Assembly: GCA_030041155.1 (NCBI GenBank) | Contig: JASHOJ010000136.1 | Coordinates: 1 to 56,075 of the forward strand | DNA length: 56,075 bases | Direction of reading: 5' to 3' | From: Candidatus Binataceae bacterium | Lineage (GTDB): Bacteria > Desulfobacterota > Binatia > Binatales > Binataceae | In this document: positions 28,596 to 38,217 of the stretch, piece by piece | Layout of the letters: each line of letters opens with the position of its first letter | Position numbering within the stretch: the first letter of the stretch is position 1 | The notes under the pieces: model-generated | The model's database searches: none | What the model was told of the DNA's origin: nothing | Seen by the model: the letters and a program-made list of their open reading frames with translations, nothing else | Position numbers and translations under genes: made by a program

Positions 28596-30101
28596 TCAGT
28601 TGTGCGGCAGCGCGCGGGTGATGCGGAACACCACCAGATGATCGCCGTGCATCCGCGGCACCACGATAAAGTCCGGCCCGGCGGGAAGCTCGCGCCGTGC
28701 GTCATCGTCATGCTTCCAGCTAATCAGCCACGCGCCGCCGGTGCTCGAAGCGGCCGCGGCGATCGCTCTGCGCGCGGCATCGGAATCATAAGGCGCGATG
28801 ATTTGGAGCGGATTGCGGCCGTGAAAATAATAATCGAAGGGGATCGAGTAGTAGCCGTGCGGGAACCCGCCATTTGGCACATTCACTGACGGTCCGTATG
28901 AGATGAAACCCGACTCCAGGAAAACCACGTCCCGCGGCGTTCCCGAGCTTGAGACCATCCGCGCGATCGCGCCCCATGGCTGGATCAGCGGGCGAGCACC
29001 GAGCGACAAAAGCAGCATGGCAACGGAGATGCCGAACGCCGCCAGATTGCGCACTTTTGCACCCGCCATCGCAAGCCACGCCGCGATCGGAATCGAGGCA
29101 AGCGCGAGCGCGGGCGATACGTAGCGAATCTGGAACATCGGATGCAGAATTATCGATCCGGCCAGAAACGCGAGAATCGGAAGCACGATCCACATGATCG
29201 AGAAGCGAAACGGCTCGCGCGCGCCGCTTTCGATCCGCCGCCCGATAATCAGCCACAGCGCGATCGCCGCCGCGCCGAGCGCCGTCAGGATTTTGATCGC
29301 GAGCGAATAGTGCTCGGCGGGAGAGATATAGTCGAGTGGGTGGCCGTGGATAAGCACTCGGCTTTGCGCCGACGCAACCGGCAGATACGGCGCGAACAGA
29401 AGCGCCGCGACTCCGAGCGCAAGCCACGGCGCAATGCTCCTTCGGCCGCGCGTGAAATCGCGGAGAAGAATCGCGGCCTCTGCGCCAAGAATCACGATGC
29501 CGCCGAGATGGGTATAGATCATCGCGGCGCCGAGCACTCCGCACGCGCCGACATTGAGCACCGTCGGACGATCGCGCATGCGACGCAGCGCATACAGATG
29601 CGATAGCGCTATCGCGATCAGCATCGTGTACATCCGAGCGCGCCACGCGAACAGCATCATTATCGGGGTGAACGCCCACATCGCGAGCGCCGCGGCGGCG
29701 GTCGCGTCATCGAACAGATCGCGCCCAAGCTCGAGCAGCATCACCAGCGCAATGAGGCCGAAGATCACCGAAGGCGCGCGCAGTGCCGCCTCGCTGGTGC
29801 CGAAGATGCCGGCCCAGAAGTGCAGCACGATGTAGTAGAGAAGTTGTTTGCCCGGATCGTCGAGAATTGGGATGCGAACGATTGCGGCAACCGACGGCTG
29901 CGCGGCGGCAAAGGCGCTGTAGGCCTCGCTCGCGCCAAGCGGGTCGCGTCCAAGATTGAAGGAAAAGAAGACGGCGGCGATCGCGATTACCGCGGCGGAG
30001 ATCGCAAGCGGCTGCCGCTCGAAATTGAGTGAAAATCGCGCCTTGCCGGTATCTGCGTCCACTGCGCCCGGATGCTCGGCGCGCCGCGGTCCTGCGTCCA
30101 C
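28596..30101 (-). CDS. GT-C fold membrane glycosyltransferase (family 39/PMT-2 like)
   Basis: 501 residues with about 10-11 hydrophobic helices. After the first helix comes an acidic extracytoplasmic loop, FNLGRDPLGASEAYSAF, where GT39-like enzymes hold catalytic Asp/Glu. RAPSVIFGLIALVMLLELGR is typical of the dolichyl/undecaprenyl-phosphate-mannose-protein transferase family. A soluble C-terminal domain (about 390-501) follows. Donor and acceptor are unknown. Divergent from the MATE gene. Confidence 0.75.
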   Translation of the reverse strand: MDAGPRRAEHPGAVDADTGKARFSLNFERQPLAISAAVIAIAAVFFSFNLGRDPLGASEAYSAFAAAQPSVAAIVRIPILDDPGKQLLYYIVLHFWAGIFGTSEAALRAPSVIFGLIALVMLLELGRDLFDDATAAAALAMWAFTPIMMLFAWRARMYTMLIAIALSHLYALRRMRDRPTVLNVGACGVLGAAMIYTHLGGIVILGAEAAILLRDFTRGRRSIAPWLALGVAALLFAPYLPVASAQSRVLIHGHPLDYISPAEHYSLAIKILTALGAAAIALWLIIGRRIESGAREPFRFSIMWIVLPILAFLAGSIILHPMFQIRYVSPALALASIPIAAWLAMAGAKVRNLAAFGISVAMLLLSLGARPLIQPWGAIARMVSSSGTPRDVVFLESGFISYGPSVNVPNGGFPHGYYSIPFDYYFHGRNPLQIIAPYDSDAARRAIAAAASSTGGAWLISWKHDDDARRELPAGPDFIVVPRMHGDHLVVFRITRALPHN

Positions 30102-30250
30102 TTCTCACCTCCGCCGCTTGCAATATAGCGGAAAGCGCGCGCCCGGTCGCGGTAGCCGCCGCTCTCGCGCGTGAAAATCGCACGCTTGCACCTTCACGCC
30201 GGATGCGCGCTTGACTGAAATTGATCGGACTGTCGTAACTCTCGGAAGAC

Positions 30251-31642
30251 ATGTCGGAATTCCTGGAAGCGGCCCCTGAACTAGAGGTAGGGCAAGGGGC
30301 CGTAGCCGAACTGCCTCCGATCGAGCGGATGCGCGCCGAAGTGTGGGCGCTGGCATGGCCGGTCATTCTGTCATTCGCGCTCGATTCGATCCTGGGATTG
30401 GCCGCGATGCTGATGGTGGGGCGGCTGGGAGCGGAAGCGGTCGGCGCGGTCGGGCTTGCTACTCAGATTCTGGGTGCGGTGCGCGCCGGGATTGCCGCGG
30501 TCGGCACCGGCGCGGTGGCGCTGGTTGCGCGCTATATCGGCGCGGGCGATCGCGACAGCGCCGAGGAATCGCTCAAGCAGGCGGTGCTGTTCGGCGTGAT
30601 GGTCTCGACCGTGATCGCGCTTCCAGTCATCGCATTTGCGACCCCGCTGATGGCGCTGTTCCAGGTCAAGGGCCGGATGGCGGTGATGGGCGCGCGATAC
30701 TTGCAGGTGGTGATGCTCGCGGAGCCGTTCCAGGGCGTCTTCCTGATGTGCGCCGCCTCGTTGCGGGGCGCTGGCGACACGCGCACTCCGCTCTGGATCG
30801 GCGGGATTATCGACGTGCTCGCGATCGTTCTCAACTACGTGCTGATTTTCGGCAAGTTTGGATTTCCCGCGCTCGGAGTCGACGGCTCGGCGTTCGCGAC
30901 CCTGATCGCAATCGCAATCGGCGGCATGTTGTTTTTCTGGGCGCTCTCGCTGGATGACATGGTGCTGAACTTCCGATGGCGAAAGCTGTGGCCCGACTTC
31001 GGACTCGGCTGGCGCATCCTGCGGGTCGGCAATCCGGCCGCGATCGAGCAGCTCGTAATCCAGTTCGGGTTCGTCGCGTATGTGGCGTTCGTGGCGAGCT
31101 ACGGCGACAAGGAGGTTGCCGCGTATTTTATCGGAGTGCGGATTCTTGCGCTGTCGTTCCTGCCCGGATTCGGATTTTCCGCCGCCGCCGCAACCTTGGT
31201 CGGGCAGGGGCTCGGCGCCGGACAAAAAGAATTCTCGCGCAGGGCGGGATGGGTGTCGTCGCGGATGGCGATGCTGTTGATGTCGGCGCTGGGACTGCTG
31301 TTCGTGATTTTCGCGTGGCAAATCGCCGCGCTGTTCATCGACGACCGCCAGGTTATCGCCTACACCGTCGTGTTCATGTATTCGCTTGCCGCGGCGCAGC
31401 CGCTGATGGCGGCAGACTGGACTTTCACCGGAGCGCTGCGCGGCGCGGGCGACTCCAAGTTTCCTCTTTACGGATCGCTTGCGGGCTTTTATGGGATGCG
31501 GCTGTTCCTGACCATTATCATCGCGTGGCATCACTGGCCGATCGTGTGGATCTGGTGGTCACTGCTTGCCGACTATATCGTTCGCGCGACGGTTAAGACC
31601 TGGCGCTTTCATTCGGGCAGATGGATGTCGATCCGAGTCTAA
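30251..31642 (+). CDS. MATE family multidrug/efflux transporter
   Basis: A cation-coupled exporter of 463 residues with 12 predicted helices in two related halves. Features: LAWPVILSFALDSILGLAAMLMVGRLG, AVGLATQI, GAGDTRTPLWIGGIIDVLAIVLNY in the first half, echoed by FTGALRGAGDSKFPLY in the second. A GGAAG site precedes the ATG. The substrate is not deducible. It is followed 55 bases later by the RecD2-like helicase gene, possibly by chance. Confidence 0.92.
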   Translation: MSEFLEAAPELEVGQGAVAELPPIERMRAEVWALAWPVILSFALDSILGLAAMLMVGRLGAEAVGAVGLATQILGAVRAGIAAVGTGAVALVARYIGAGDRDSAEESLKQAVLFGVMVSTVIALPVIAFATPLMALFQVKGRMAVMGARYLQVVMLAEPFQGVFLMCAASLRGAGDTRTPLWIGGIIDVLAIVLNYVLIFGKFGFPALGVDGSAFATLIAIAIGGMLFFWALSLDDMVLNFRWRKLWPDFGLGWRILRVGNPAAIEQLVIQFGFVAYVAFVASYGDKEVAAYFIGVRILALSFLPGFGFSAAAATLVGQGLGAGQKEFSRRAGWVSSRMAMLLMSALGLLFVIFAWQIAALFIDDRQVIAYTVVFMYSLAAAQPLMAADWTFTGALRGAGDSKFPLYGSLAGFYGMRLFLTIIIAWHHWPIVWIWWSLLADYIVRATVKTWRFHSGRWMSIRV

Positions 31643-31697
31643 GCTTGTGAGAATGCCCGCGCGGATGTCTTTACGTGCGGAGTTGTGCGCGTAATTC

Positions 31698-33875
31698 TTG
31701 GCCGTGGCCACGCCGTCCAGCGCCGAACAACTGATCGAGGGCGTCCTCGACCATCTGCTGTACGTCAACGATGCGACCGGATACGGGGTCGCGGTGGTGA
31801 AGTCCTATGAGCAGGAGGGCGATACCCGCACCGTTACGATGGTTGGCAACCTTGCGGGCCTGGAAGTCGGCTCGGGAATCCGCGCACGCGGCGCCTTCGA
31901 ACAGCATCCGCGCTACGGCGAGCAGTTCCACGTTCAGGACTTCGAAGTTTTAAGGCCCGCCAGCGTAAACGCGATCGAACTTTATCTCGCCAAGGAGATT
32001 CCAGGCGTCGGGCCAAAGCTCGCGCGGAGAATCGCGAAATATTTCGGCGAGAGTCTGGCCGACGTGCTCGACAATGCGCCGATGCGCGTGCGCGAGGTAA
32101 ACGGCATCGGTCAGATGGCGGCGGCCCGAATCGCTACGGCGTGGCGCGACGCGTCGGGTCTGCGCGAGCTGACGGTGTTTCTGCGCGGCCACGGGCTTGC
32201 CGCGTCGCACGCGCGGCGCATCCATCAGCAATACGGCAAGAACGCGCTCGAGGTGGTGCGCGGCGACCCTTACGTGCTGGCGCGAACGATTCACGGAATC
32301 GGATTCCGCACCGCCGACGCGATCGCGGAGAAACTCGGCATCCCGCGCAACTCAATCCAGCGCGCGCGCGCCGCGATCGTGCATCTGCTTGAAATGATGG
32401 CTGACGACGGCCACGTCCACGCGCCGCGCGAGTATCTGGAAGAGCGGTTCACCTCGGATCTTGAAATGGACGCGAGCCTGGTTGATAGCGCGCTTAATCT
32501 GCTGGCTCAGGAAAAAGAAGTGGTCGTCGAGCGCACCTCCGAGCATCAGGCAGTCTACCTCTCCCGCCTGCACACCGCGGAGATCGCGGTAGCGGAGCGG
32601 ATTCGCGCGCTCAGCGCGGGACGCCCGATGGCCTCGGGCGTGGCGGAGCGAGCGCTCAAAAGGGCCGCATCGGCGGGCGGACTCAAGCTGTCGGGGGAAC
32701 AGCTAAAAGCGATCAAGATCGCCCTTCTAAGCGGCGTCACCGTGATAACGGGCGGACCAGGCACCGGTAAAACCACCATTCTTCGCCAGTTGCTGGTCGC
32801 GCTGGCCGATGCCGGTTTGAAGCCGACGCTTGCCGCTCCGACCGGTCGAGCCGCAAAACGGCTCCAGGAGACCACCGGACACGACGCAAAAACGATTCAT
32901 CGCCTGCTCGAATATGCGCCCGAAACCGGAGCATTTGTCCGCAACCAGGATTTTCCGCTGCGCACCAATTATTTGATTGTCGACGAAGCCTCGATGATGG
33001 ATATCGAGCTGGCGGCGAGTCTGTTCTCGGCGCTATTGCCGAACTGCTCGGTGCTGCTGGTCGGCGATCGCGATCAACTGCCGTCGGTCGGGCCCGGAAG
33101 CGTCCTGAAGGACGTCATCGCGTCGGGGCTGGTGCCGGTGGTCGAGTTGCACGAGGTTTATCGCCAGGCGCGCGAGAGCCAGATCGTCGCCAATGCGCAT
33201 CGGCTCAATCACGGATGGTTTCCGGAGATCGGCAACGCGCCCGAGGGCGACTTTTTTTTCTTCGAGCGCGCCGCGCCCGACGAGGTTCTCGCCACCATCA
33301 AGCAGCTCGTGCATGAACGGCTGGTCGGCCGCTTCGGTATCAAAAGCTCGCGCGAAATCCAGGTGCTGACCCCGATGAATCGCGGTCCGCTCGGCACCCA
33401 GAATCTCAATCGCGAGCTGCGCGCGCTGCTGAATCCGCACGGACGCGAGCTTAGATCCGGCGATCGGTCGCTACGCGAGGGCGACCGGGTCATCCAGTTG
33501 CGCAACAACTACGACAAGGGCGTTTACAACGGATCGATTGGGCGCGTCACCATGGTTGATGCGGCGAAGGGCAGGATATCGATCGCGTTCGAGGAAGTGC
33601 ACGCCGACTACGAGCACGGCGAACTCGATCAGATTGCGCTTGGCTACGCGATTTCGGTGCACAAGAGCCAGGGCAGCCAGTTTCCCGCCGTGGTCATTCC
33701 GGTGCATCCGCAGCATTACGTGATGCTGAAGCGAAATCTCATCTACACCGCGATTACGCGCGCCGAGCGCGTATGCGTTCTGATCGGCACCAAAGCGGCT
33801 TTGCAGCAGGCGGTGCGCAATCAGGATGAGCGCCGCCGCCTAAGCGCGCTAGCCGATCGCCTCCACGTCGATTAG
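31698..33875 (+). CDS. recD2: RecD2-type ATP-dependent DNA helicase (SF1B)
   Basis: A 5'-3' DNA helicase of the RecD/TraA family, not tied to RecBC. The 725-residue protein has the RecD2-specific N-terminal OB and helix-hairpin-helix segment (IPGVGPKLARRIAKYFG, then HGIGFRTADAIA). Walker A GGPGTGKTT is at 352-360, Walker B IVDEASMMD follows, then LVGDRDQLPSVGPG and the C-terminal UvrD-like motif AISVHKSQGSQFPAVVIP and YTAITRAERVCVLIG. The TTG at 31698 or the GTG at 31704 may be the start. No recB or recC is in the window. Confidence 0.93.
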   Translation: MAVATPSSAEQLIEGVLDHLLYVNDATGYGVAVVKSYEQEGDTRTVTMVGNLAGLEVGSGIRARGAFEQHPRYGEQFHVQDFEVLRPASVNAIELYLAKEIPGVGPKLARRIAKYFGESLADVLDNAPMRVREVNGIGQMAAARIATAWRDASGLRELTVFLRGHGLAASHARRIHQQYGKNALEVVRGDPYVLARTIHGIGFRTADAIAEKLGIPRNSIQRARAAIVHLLEMMADDGHVHAPREYLEERFTSDLEMDASLVDSALNLLAQEKEVVVERTSEHQAVYLSRLHTAEIAVAERIRALSAGRPMASGVAERALKRAASAGGLKLSGEQLKAIKIALLSGVTVITGGPGTGKTTILRQLLVALADAGLKPTLAAPTGRAAKRLQETTGHDAKTIHRLLEYAPETGAFVRNQDFPLRTNYLIVDEASMMDIELAASLFSALLPNCSVLLVGDRDQLPSVGPGSVLKDVIASGLVPVVELHEVYRQARESQIVANAHRLNHGWFPEIGNAPEGDFFFFERAAPDEVLATIKQLVHERLVGRFGIKSSREIQVLTPMNRGPLGTQNLNRELRALLNPHGRELRSGDRSLREGDRVIQLRNNYDKGVYNGSIGRVTMVDAAKGRISIAFEEVHADYEHGELDQIALGYAISVHKSQGSQFPAVVIPVHPQHYVMLKRNLIYTAITRAERVCVLIGTKAALQQAVRNQDERRRLSALADRLHVD

Positions 33876-33907
33876 GGCTATTGCTTCGCCATCCTGTCCG
33901 TATGTAG

Positions 33908-33929
33908 CATTACGAGTCACTTCGTAATG
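33908..33929. promoter_or_regulatory. Inverted repeat upstream of small lipoprotein
   Basis: CATTACGA-GTCACT-TCGTAATG: perfect 8-base arms with a 6-base spacer, 24 bases before the lipoprotein start. No T-run follows. It may be an operator or a 5' UTR hairpin. Confidence 0.45.
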
Positions 33930-33953
33930 GACTGAAGAGAGGGGGATCTACCA

Positions 33954-34427
33954 ATGAGGGGGAAGGCGAGCGTTTGCATCGCGCTGTTTGCCGCGTTTGC
34001 AATGGTTGCAGGGTCGGGCTGTGCGACGCTGTTCAGCAGCGACACCTGTGTCGTCCAGTTTGAGTCAACACCGCCAGGCGCGACTTATACCTATGGGCCA
34101 TTCAGCGGCAAAACGCCTGATTCTGTGGCCGTGCCAAAGAAGGCTATAGCCAGCTATGCAAGCTTTGCGATGAACGGTTATCAGAGCAAAACCGTACCGG
34201 TCACCACCGGGATAACCGGCGTATTCTGGCTAAATCTCCTGTTCTGGCCGGGCCTGATCATTGACGTGGTTACCGGCGACTACCAGACGATCAAACAGCC
34301 GACCGTCACAGCCATGCTCGACCCGCAAGCGCCTGGTTCTGTTGGATCCGCAGCCCCTGCGGGCACGGTTCCGGCGCCTAAGGCTGATGCACCCGCGCAG
34401 GCGCTTAAGACCGCTCCGCAAGGCTAA
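33954..34427 (+). CDS. Small lipoprotein, PEGA-like N-terminal part
   Basis: 157 residues. The signal peptide ends in a lipobox-like VAGSGC (Cys 23). After it come a PEGA-like beta segment (VVQFESTPPGATYTYGPFSGKTP) and a hydrophobic stretch, GVFWLNLLFWPGLIIDVVTG, often seen in putative outer-membrane lipoproteins, then an Ala/Pro-rich tail. A GAGGGGG ribosome binding site precedes the ATG. The role is unknown; envelope location is inferred. Confidence 0.78.
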   Translation: MRGKASVCIALFAAFAMVAGSGCATLFSSDTCVVQFESTPPGATYTYGPFSGKTPDSVAVPKKAIASYASFAMNGYQSKTVPVTTGITGVFWLNLLFWPGLIIDVVTGDYQTIKQPTVTAMLDPQAPGSVGSAAPAGTVPAPKADAPAQALKTAPQG

Positions 34428-34514
34428 GTGCGGTTGCGGCGCATGCGCTTATGGCCCTCACCCGATCGTGACTTGGGAATGAAGGCGTGCGCCCCTGAGC
34501 GCCAATCATCAGTT

Positions 34515-36155
34515 TTAGTGCTGCGCTAGGTGTTGCGCCGCGGAGATGCGGACAGACTCCCACAAGGCGCAGTGATGCTCCTGCGCGAAATTCGACTCCA
34601 TCGTGATTGCGCCGGGCGCAAATGAGATCACCCGCGGCTGACCTGCCTTGTATTGCTCCCATGCTGGCGAGTGACCGTCGGGATCGCCGGTTGAGATGAA
34701 CCTTATCCAATAATCCATCATCTCATCCGAGAGCTTCTTCTGCGCGGGCGATGCCGCCTTCTCATCTACACTTCCGAGCACGTATTGGATTTCCGAGCCA
34801 TGAAACGCGCCCATCGTAAAACCCGGCCTCAGCTTCGAGAGTGCTTCGAATGCGGGCGGATGGAGATCGTTGAATTCATACTCGAAGACCGGCACCTGCG
34901 CGGATAGCAGATGACTTGCGCCCGCCACCTGGCAACTGAATAGGGAGTCGCCGAAAATCGCCGCGGCCGCTTTAAGCGGCGAGGGATACTTGCTCAGCGG
35001 ATAAGCCTTCAGCACCTCATCAGCCTTGTCGCCGAGACGTTTGCGCGCATCCGCCTCATATTGCGCGGCGGTTAGCGGAGGACGGAAGAGCAGGAACAGG
35101 GTTCCTTCATCGTGGTTCGAACCGTTGATGACGGGCACCTTGTTGAAATGTCCCGCGGTTAGAGCTTCCGCCGGCTGAGTTGGCACCACGTAACCATCCA
35201 TCACCGGCGACCATATCAGTGCACCCGACACCGGCCTTGCAGGGATCGCTCTGAGAACCTGTTCCGTCGGCTTTGATCGCATGCACCCCGCAACATCCGC
35301 GGCCTTGTCGCATCCGAGCTTCGCCGCGAGCTGGTCGCCTCGCGCATAAGCTTGCTCCAGAGTGCGAGCGTGCAGGAACGGTCCGCTTTCCAGGATCGCT
35401 CGATCGAATAAACCGGCGGCAAGCGGCGAGACGATCTGCAACCCGATGCTAATCCCGCCCGCCGATTCGCCGGCGACCGTCACTTTGGAAGGATCGCCTC
35501 CGAACCCCGCGATATTATCCTTCACCCATTTGAGTGCCGCCTGCTGATCGAGCAATCCGTAGTTGCCGGATACGTGATGCGGGTCGGCTTTGGAGAGGCT
35601 CTGCTGCGCGAGGAAGCCGAACGGGCCGAGCCGGTAATTTATCGTCACCACGACGATATGTCCGCGCTCGGCGAGTTTGCTTCCGTCATACGAGGAGCCC
35701 GAGCCGACCAGAAAAGTTCCGCCATGTATCCAGACCATCACCGGCAGCCCTGTGCCAGCCGGATTCGGCGTGTACACGTTCAGAGCAAGGCAATCTTCCG
35801 ATCCCCTAACGCGGATACCGGCGAAGTTCATCTGAGCGCACGAATTCGCGGGCTTGCTTGCGTCTAGGACATTTTTCCACGGCTTGTGCGGTGCCGGCGG
35901 TTCCCATCTGAGATTTCCGACCGGCGGCGCGGCATAGGGGATGCCCATGAATCGGCGAACGTGCGCCTCGGCGACGCCGCGAACCGCCCCATCCTGAGTG
36001 TGGACAATCGGGCTGCCAGCTACTTTGGCGGCGTGCGCGGCATTCGGCGCAAACGGGAGCGAGATCGCGATTGCGGTGGCAATAATCGCGCTGCGGATAA
36101 ATCTAAACTGATGCTTTAAGTTCTGATGCCGGCTCGAATCCGTTGTGCGAACCAA
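34515..36155 (-). CDS. Type B carboxylesterase, secreted
   Basis: An alpha/beta hydrolase of the carboxylesterase/cholinesterase family, 546 residues. The TTG start is set by GGAGGAG five bases upstream; it is followed by a signal peptide with a hydrophobic core and probable cleavage after NAAHA. The oxyanion region is VMVWIHGGTFLVGSG, the nucleophile Ser is in VAGESAGG, the acidic residue is likely Glu in GSNHDEGTLF, and the His is in MGAFHGSEI. A longer frame to 36614 overlaps the Yip1-like gene and reads as noise. The substrate is unknown. Confidence 0.92.
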   Translation of the reverse strand: MVRTTDSSRHQNLKHQFRFIRSAIIATAIAISLPFAPNAAHAAKVAGSPIVHTQDGAVRGVAEAHVRRFMGIPYAAPPVGNLRWEPPAPHKPWKNVLDASKPANSCAQMNFAGIRVRGSEDCLALNVYTPNPAGTGLPVMVWIHGGTFLVGSGSSYDGSKLAERGHIVVVTINYRLGPFGFLAQQSLSKADPHHVSGNYGLLDQQAALKWVKDNIAGFGGDPSKVTVAGESAGGISIGLQIVSPLAAGLFDRAILESGPFLHARTLEQAYARGDQLAAKLGCDKAADVAGCMRSKPTEQVLRAIPARPVSGALIWSPVMDGYVVPTQPAEALTAGHFNKVPVINGSNHDEGTLFLLFRPPLTAAQYEADARKRLGDKADEVLKAYPLSKYPSPLKAAAAIFGDSLFSCQVAGASHLLSAQVPVFEYEFNDLHPPAFEALSKLRPGFTMGAFHGSEIQYVLGSVDEKAASPAQKKLSDEMMDYWIRFISTGDPDGHSPAWEQYKAGQPRVISFAPGAITMESNFAQEHHCALWESVRISAAQHLAQH

Positions 36156-36205
36156 TTTCTCCTCCAAAACACGTGCGGCGGTCAGACTCTTTATCCGCAA
36201 AGGCC

Positions 36206-36877
36206 TCACACCGCCGCCGCGCGCCGCAAAAATACAACCAATGTTCCGAGCGCGAAAAGCACCGCGAGCCCGATCAGCGCCGCGGCGATAACGAGAACGA
36301 TACAAGTGATTATGAATGCGATCAGCGATCGCCAGGATGAAAACCGATTCACCTCGGCAACTGTCTTTAGCTCCGCTATAAATTCCCACAACGAAAGCAG
36401 CAACAGATATTTGCTCGCGCCCGGATAAACGTCTCCGAACGCGGGCATTCCTCCGTGTGGTACGTGCGGCGGCGAAAAGGCTCCGGAGAGAAGGCCTGCC
36501 ACATAGATGAGATTGCCGACTATTCCGATTATCTCCGGCCACGCGAGCGCCGCGCGCATCAGAAGCGGTGTGCCGACTCCCCCGAGCGCGTGGCAGAATG
36601 CTCCGTAAACCCACGCGACGATGTACAGGAAGATGATTCCGAGAATCGCGCCGATTATGGCGCCGATTACCACCCGGAGCGGAAAGCCCGCAGTCATCGC
36701 GCTCGGATTCGCAATCGCGTTCGCCCAGTAGTAAACCAGCGCTCCCAAAGCGCCGCGGAGAGCGGCCAGCGCGATCACGCTGCGGCTCGGATCGGTGTCC
36801 ACGATCGCGCGAATCGTCGCGCGTGGCGCGACCCAGATGCGCAAATATGGAGCTATGATGCCGGCTGGCTCAGCCAC
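36206..36877 (-). CDS. Yip1 domain membrane protein
   Basis: 223 residues from the GTG at 36877, chosen for the strong GGGAGGGG site just upstream. Five hydrophobic helices follow an N-terminal cytosolic segment with IWVAPRATIRAIVDTDPSR, a typical Yip1-family beginning (region of 'P..t...i......'). Function in bacteria is unclear. It precedes the carboxylesterase by 50 bases and may be cotranscribed with it. Confidence 0.75.
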   Translation of the reverse strand: MAEPAGIIAPYLRIWVAPRATIRAIVDTDPSRSVIALAALRGALGALVYYWANAIANPSAMTAGFPLRVVIGAIIGAILGIIFLYIVAWVYGAFCHALGGVGTPLLMRAALAWPEIIGIVGNLIYVAGLLSGAFSPPHVPHGGMPAFGDVYPGASKYLLLLSLWEFIAELKTVAEVNRFSSWRSLIAFIITCIVLVIAAALIGLAVLFALGTLVVFLRRAAAV

Positions 36878-36987
36878 ATTCGCCCCCTCCCGAACTCGCG
36901 CTCGCGCCGAAAGGGCGCGAGTCGCCACACGCTAGCATCGGTTTGTGCGGCAATACATACGGGATCCGGCGACCGCGAGAAAATCAA

Positions 36988-37016
36988 TTGACCGTCTGCC
37001 AACGGGGGTTTACGCT
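36988..37016 (+). promoter_or_regulatory. Sigma70-like promoter candidate for small lipoprotein
   Basis: TTGACC, a 17-base spacer, then TACGCT. The -35 is near consensus and the spacing ideal, but the -10 is weak. It would give a leader of about 45 bases. Confidence 0.4.
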
Positions 37017-37067
37017 TTGCGGAAGCAGGCTGCTTCTCAAACTCAACTTACCTATGGAGAAGATTCG

Positions 37068-37382
37068 GTGAAAAAACCTGCCACATTAGCGATCGTCCTG
37101 ATCGCGGCTGCGGGCCTTTCGCTGTCGGCGTGTGTAAAGATCATGTCAAGCTCGATCGCAAATTCGAACAAGGTCGTGCAGGGCGTCACGGTGAGCGCGC
37201 AAACCACTGATATCGGATTCCTTGAACTGGTTGCGCCAAACGGACTGACGCAAAACGCGACCCTGGGTCTCGCCTCTCAATGCACCAGCGGAAAATTCAC
37301 TAACGCGACGACCGAACTCAGCCTGCGTGACTTTGTAATCGTGCAGTTGTACGAGATCGACGTCTCCGCCATCTGCCAATAG
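37068..37382 (+). CDS. Small hypothetical lipoprotein
   Basis: 104 residues from the GTG at 37068, with GGAGA upstream. The signal sequence KKPATLAIVLIAAAGLSLSAC gives a lipobox with Cys near 22. The mature part of about 80 residues has a conserved-looking ending, TNATTELSLRDFVIVQLYEIDV. It loosely recalls TRL-like small lipoproteins, but I cannot confirm that. The function is unknown. Confidence 0.7.
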   Translation: MKKPATLAIVLIAAAGLSLSACVKIMSSSIANSNKVVQGVTVSAQTTDIGFLELVAPNGLTQNATLGLASQCTSGKFTNATTELSLRDFVIVQLYEIDVSAICQ

Positions 37383-37502
37383 CCCGCGTGCAGTGACGCG
37401 CGTCTGACAGTCGTCTACGTACGGCTCCAGTGAGCCGAGCCGCGCGGATCGCATAGGGTTGCGGAATATTCACAATTCCCGCAGCCGCCGAAAATTTTTT
37501 CT

Positions 37503-37531
37503 TGTAACGGAACGAAGCACTCCCGCGTCTA
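37503..37531 (+). promoter_or_regulatory. Possible ECF-sigma promoter
   Basis: TGTAAC, 17 bases, CGTCTA. Both halves resemble ECF-type -35 (AAC core) and -10 (CGTC core) elements, with suitable spacing. It lies 100 bases before an exported protein gene. This is pattern only; no ECF sigma gene is in the window. Confidence 0.35.
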
Positions 37532-37630
37532 ATTATCCGGTCAAGGATGGCGCCGAACCGTAACTGAATCTTCCGGGGAGCTCGGCCGAGACCCGGAGCC
37601 GGACAATTGACTATTGAGGAGGAGTGTTTC

Positions 37631-38188
37631 ATGCGCAAACCACTAACTATTCTCGCCGCGGGAGCGATTGCGATCGCGAGCGTGGGCTTCGCGGCCACCG
37701 CGATGGCCAAGCATTCGAGCCCCGGCGGAGAATTTAACCTGCAGATCTCCGGCTATGAGTTGATTAGTAACAACTCCACTCAGTCGCGGATCGATCTGAA
37801 GGGTCGCGGAACCATTCTCGCCGATCCGACCGGCGGTCTCAGCAGCGGCGCCGTCGAGATCGAGGCTGTTAACTCAGTGTTACCTGAAGCTTCTCCGGTC
37901 GCCAGCACCTGTTCCGGATCCGCGACCGGCCAGATCACCGCTGGCGCGAATGATACCTGGACCATGACGCTTGATTATGCGGACAGCGCCAACTCTGGGC
38001 AGTGCCTGTCGCAGACGTTCGAGCTGTTCTGCTCGCGCGCCGTTTCTCCGGCGGGGCTCGCGTATGATGAAGCCGCGGGAAGCTATGATTGCGTCGTTAC
38101 CGGCGTAAGCGGCGTTACCGCTACAGGCGAGTCGGTTGACGCCGCGTCACTTGGCGTCCACTTCGGAGCGCACGCGGTGGTTGAGTAA
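37631..38188 (+). CDS. Exported hypothetical protein
   Basis: 185 residues from the ATG at 37631, with an excellent GAGGAGGAG site at 37616-37624. A Sec signal peptide (KPLTILAAGAIAIASVGF) ends at ATAMA. The mature region is about 160 residues, Ser/Gly-rich and probably all beta, with four cysteines that could form disulfides (CSGS, QCLS, LFCSR, YDCVV). I do not recognise the family. It has its own terminator. Confidence 0.75.
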   Translation: MRKPLTILAAGAIAIASVGFAATAMAKHSSPGGEFNLQISGYELISNNSTQSRIDLKGRGTILADPTGGLSSGAVEIEAVNSVLPEASPVASTCSGSATGQITAGANDTWTMTLDYADSANSGQCLSQTFELFCSRAVSPAGLAYDEAAGSYDCVVTGVSGVTATGESVDAASLGVHFGAHAVVE

Positions 38189-38217
38189 GATAAGTCTGGG
38201 AAATCGATCCTAAAGGT

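Noticed and set aside
36156..36614. N-terminal extension of the carboxylesterase frame
   Set aside because: Overlaps the Yip1-like gene and has no signal sequence; the TTG at 36155 with GGAGGAG explains the start.
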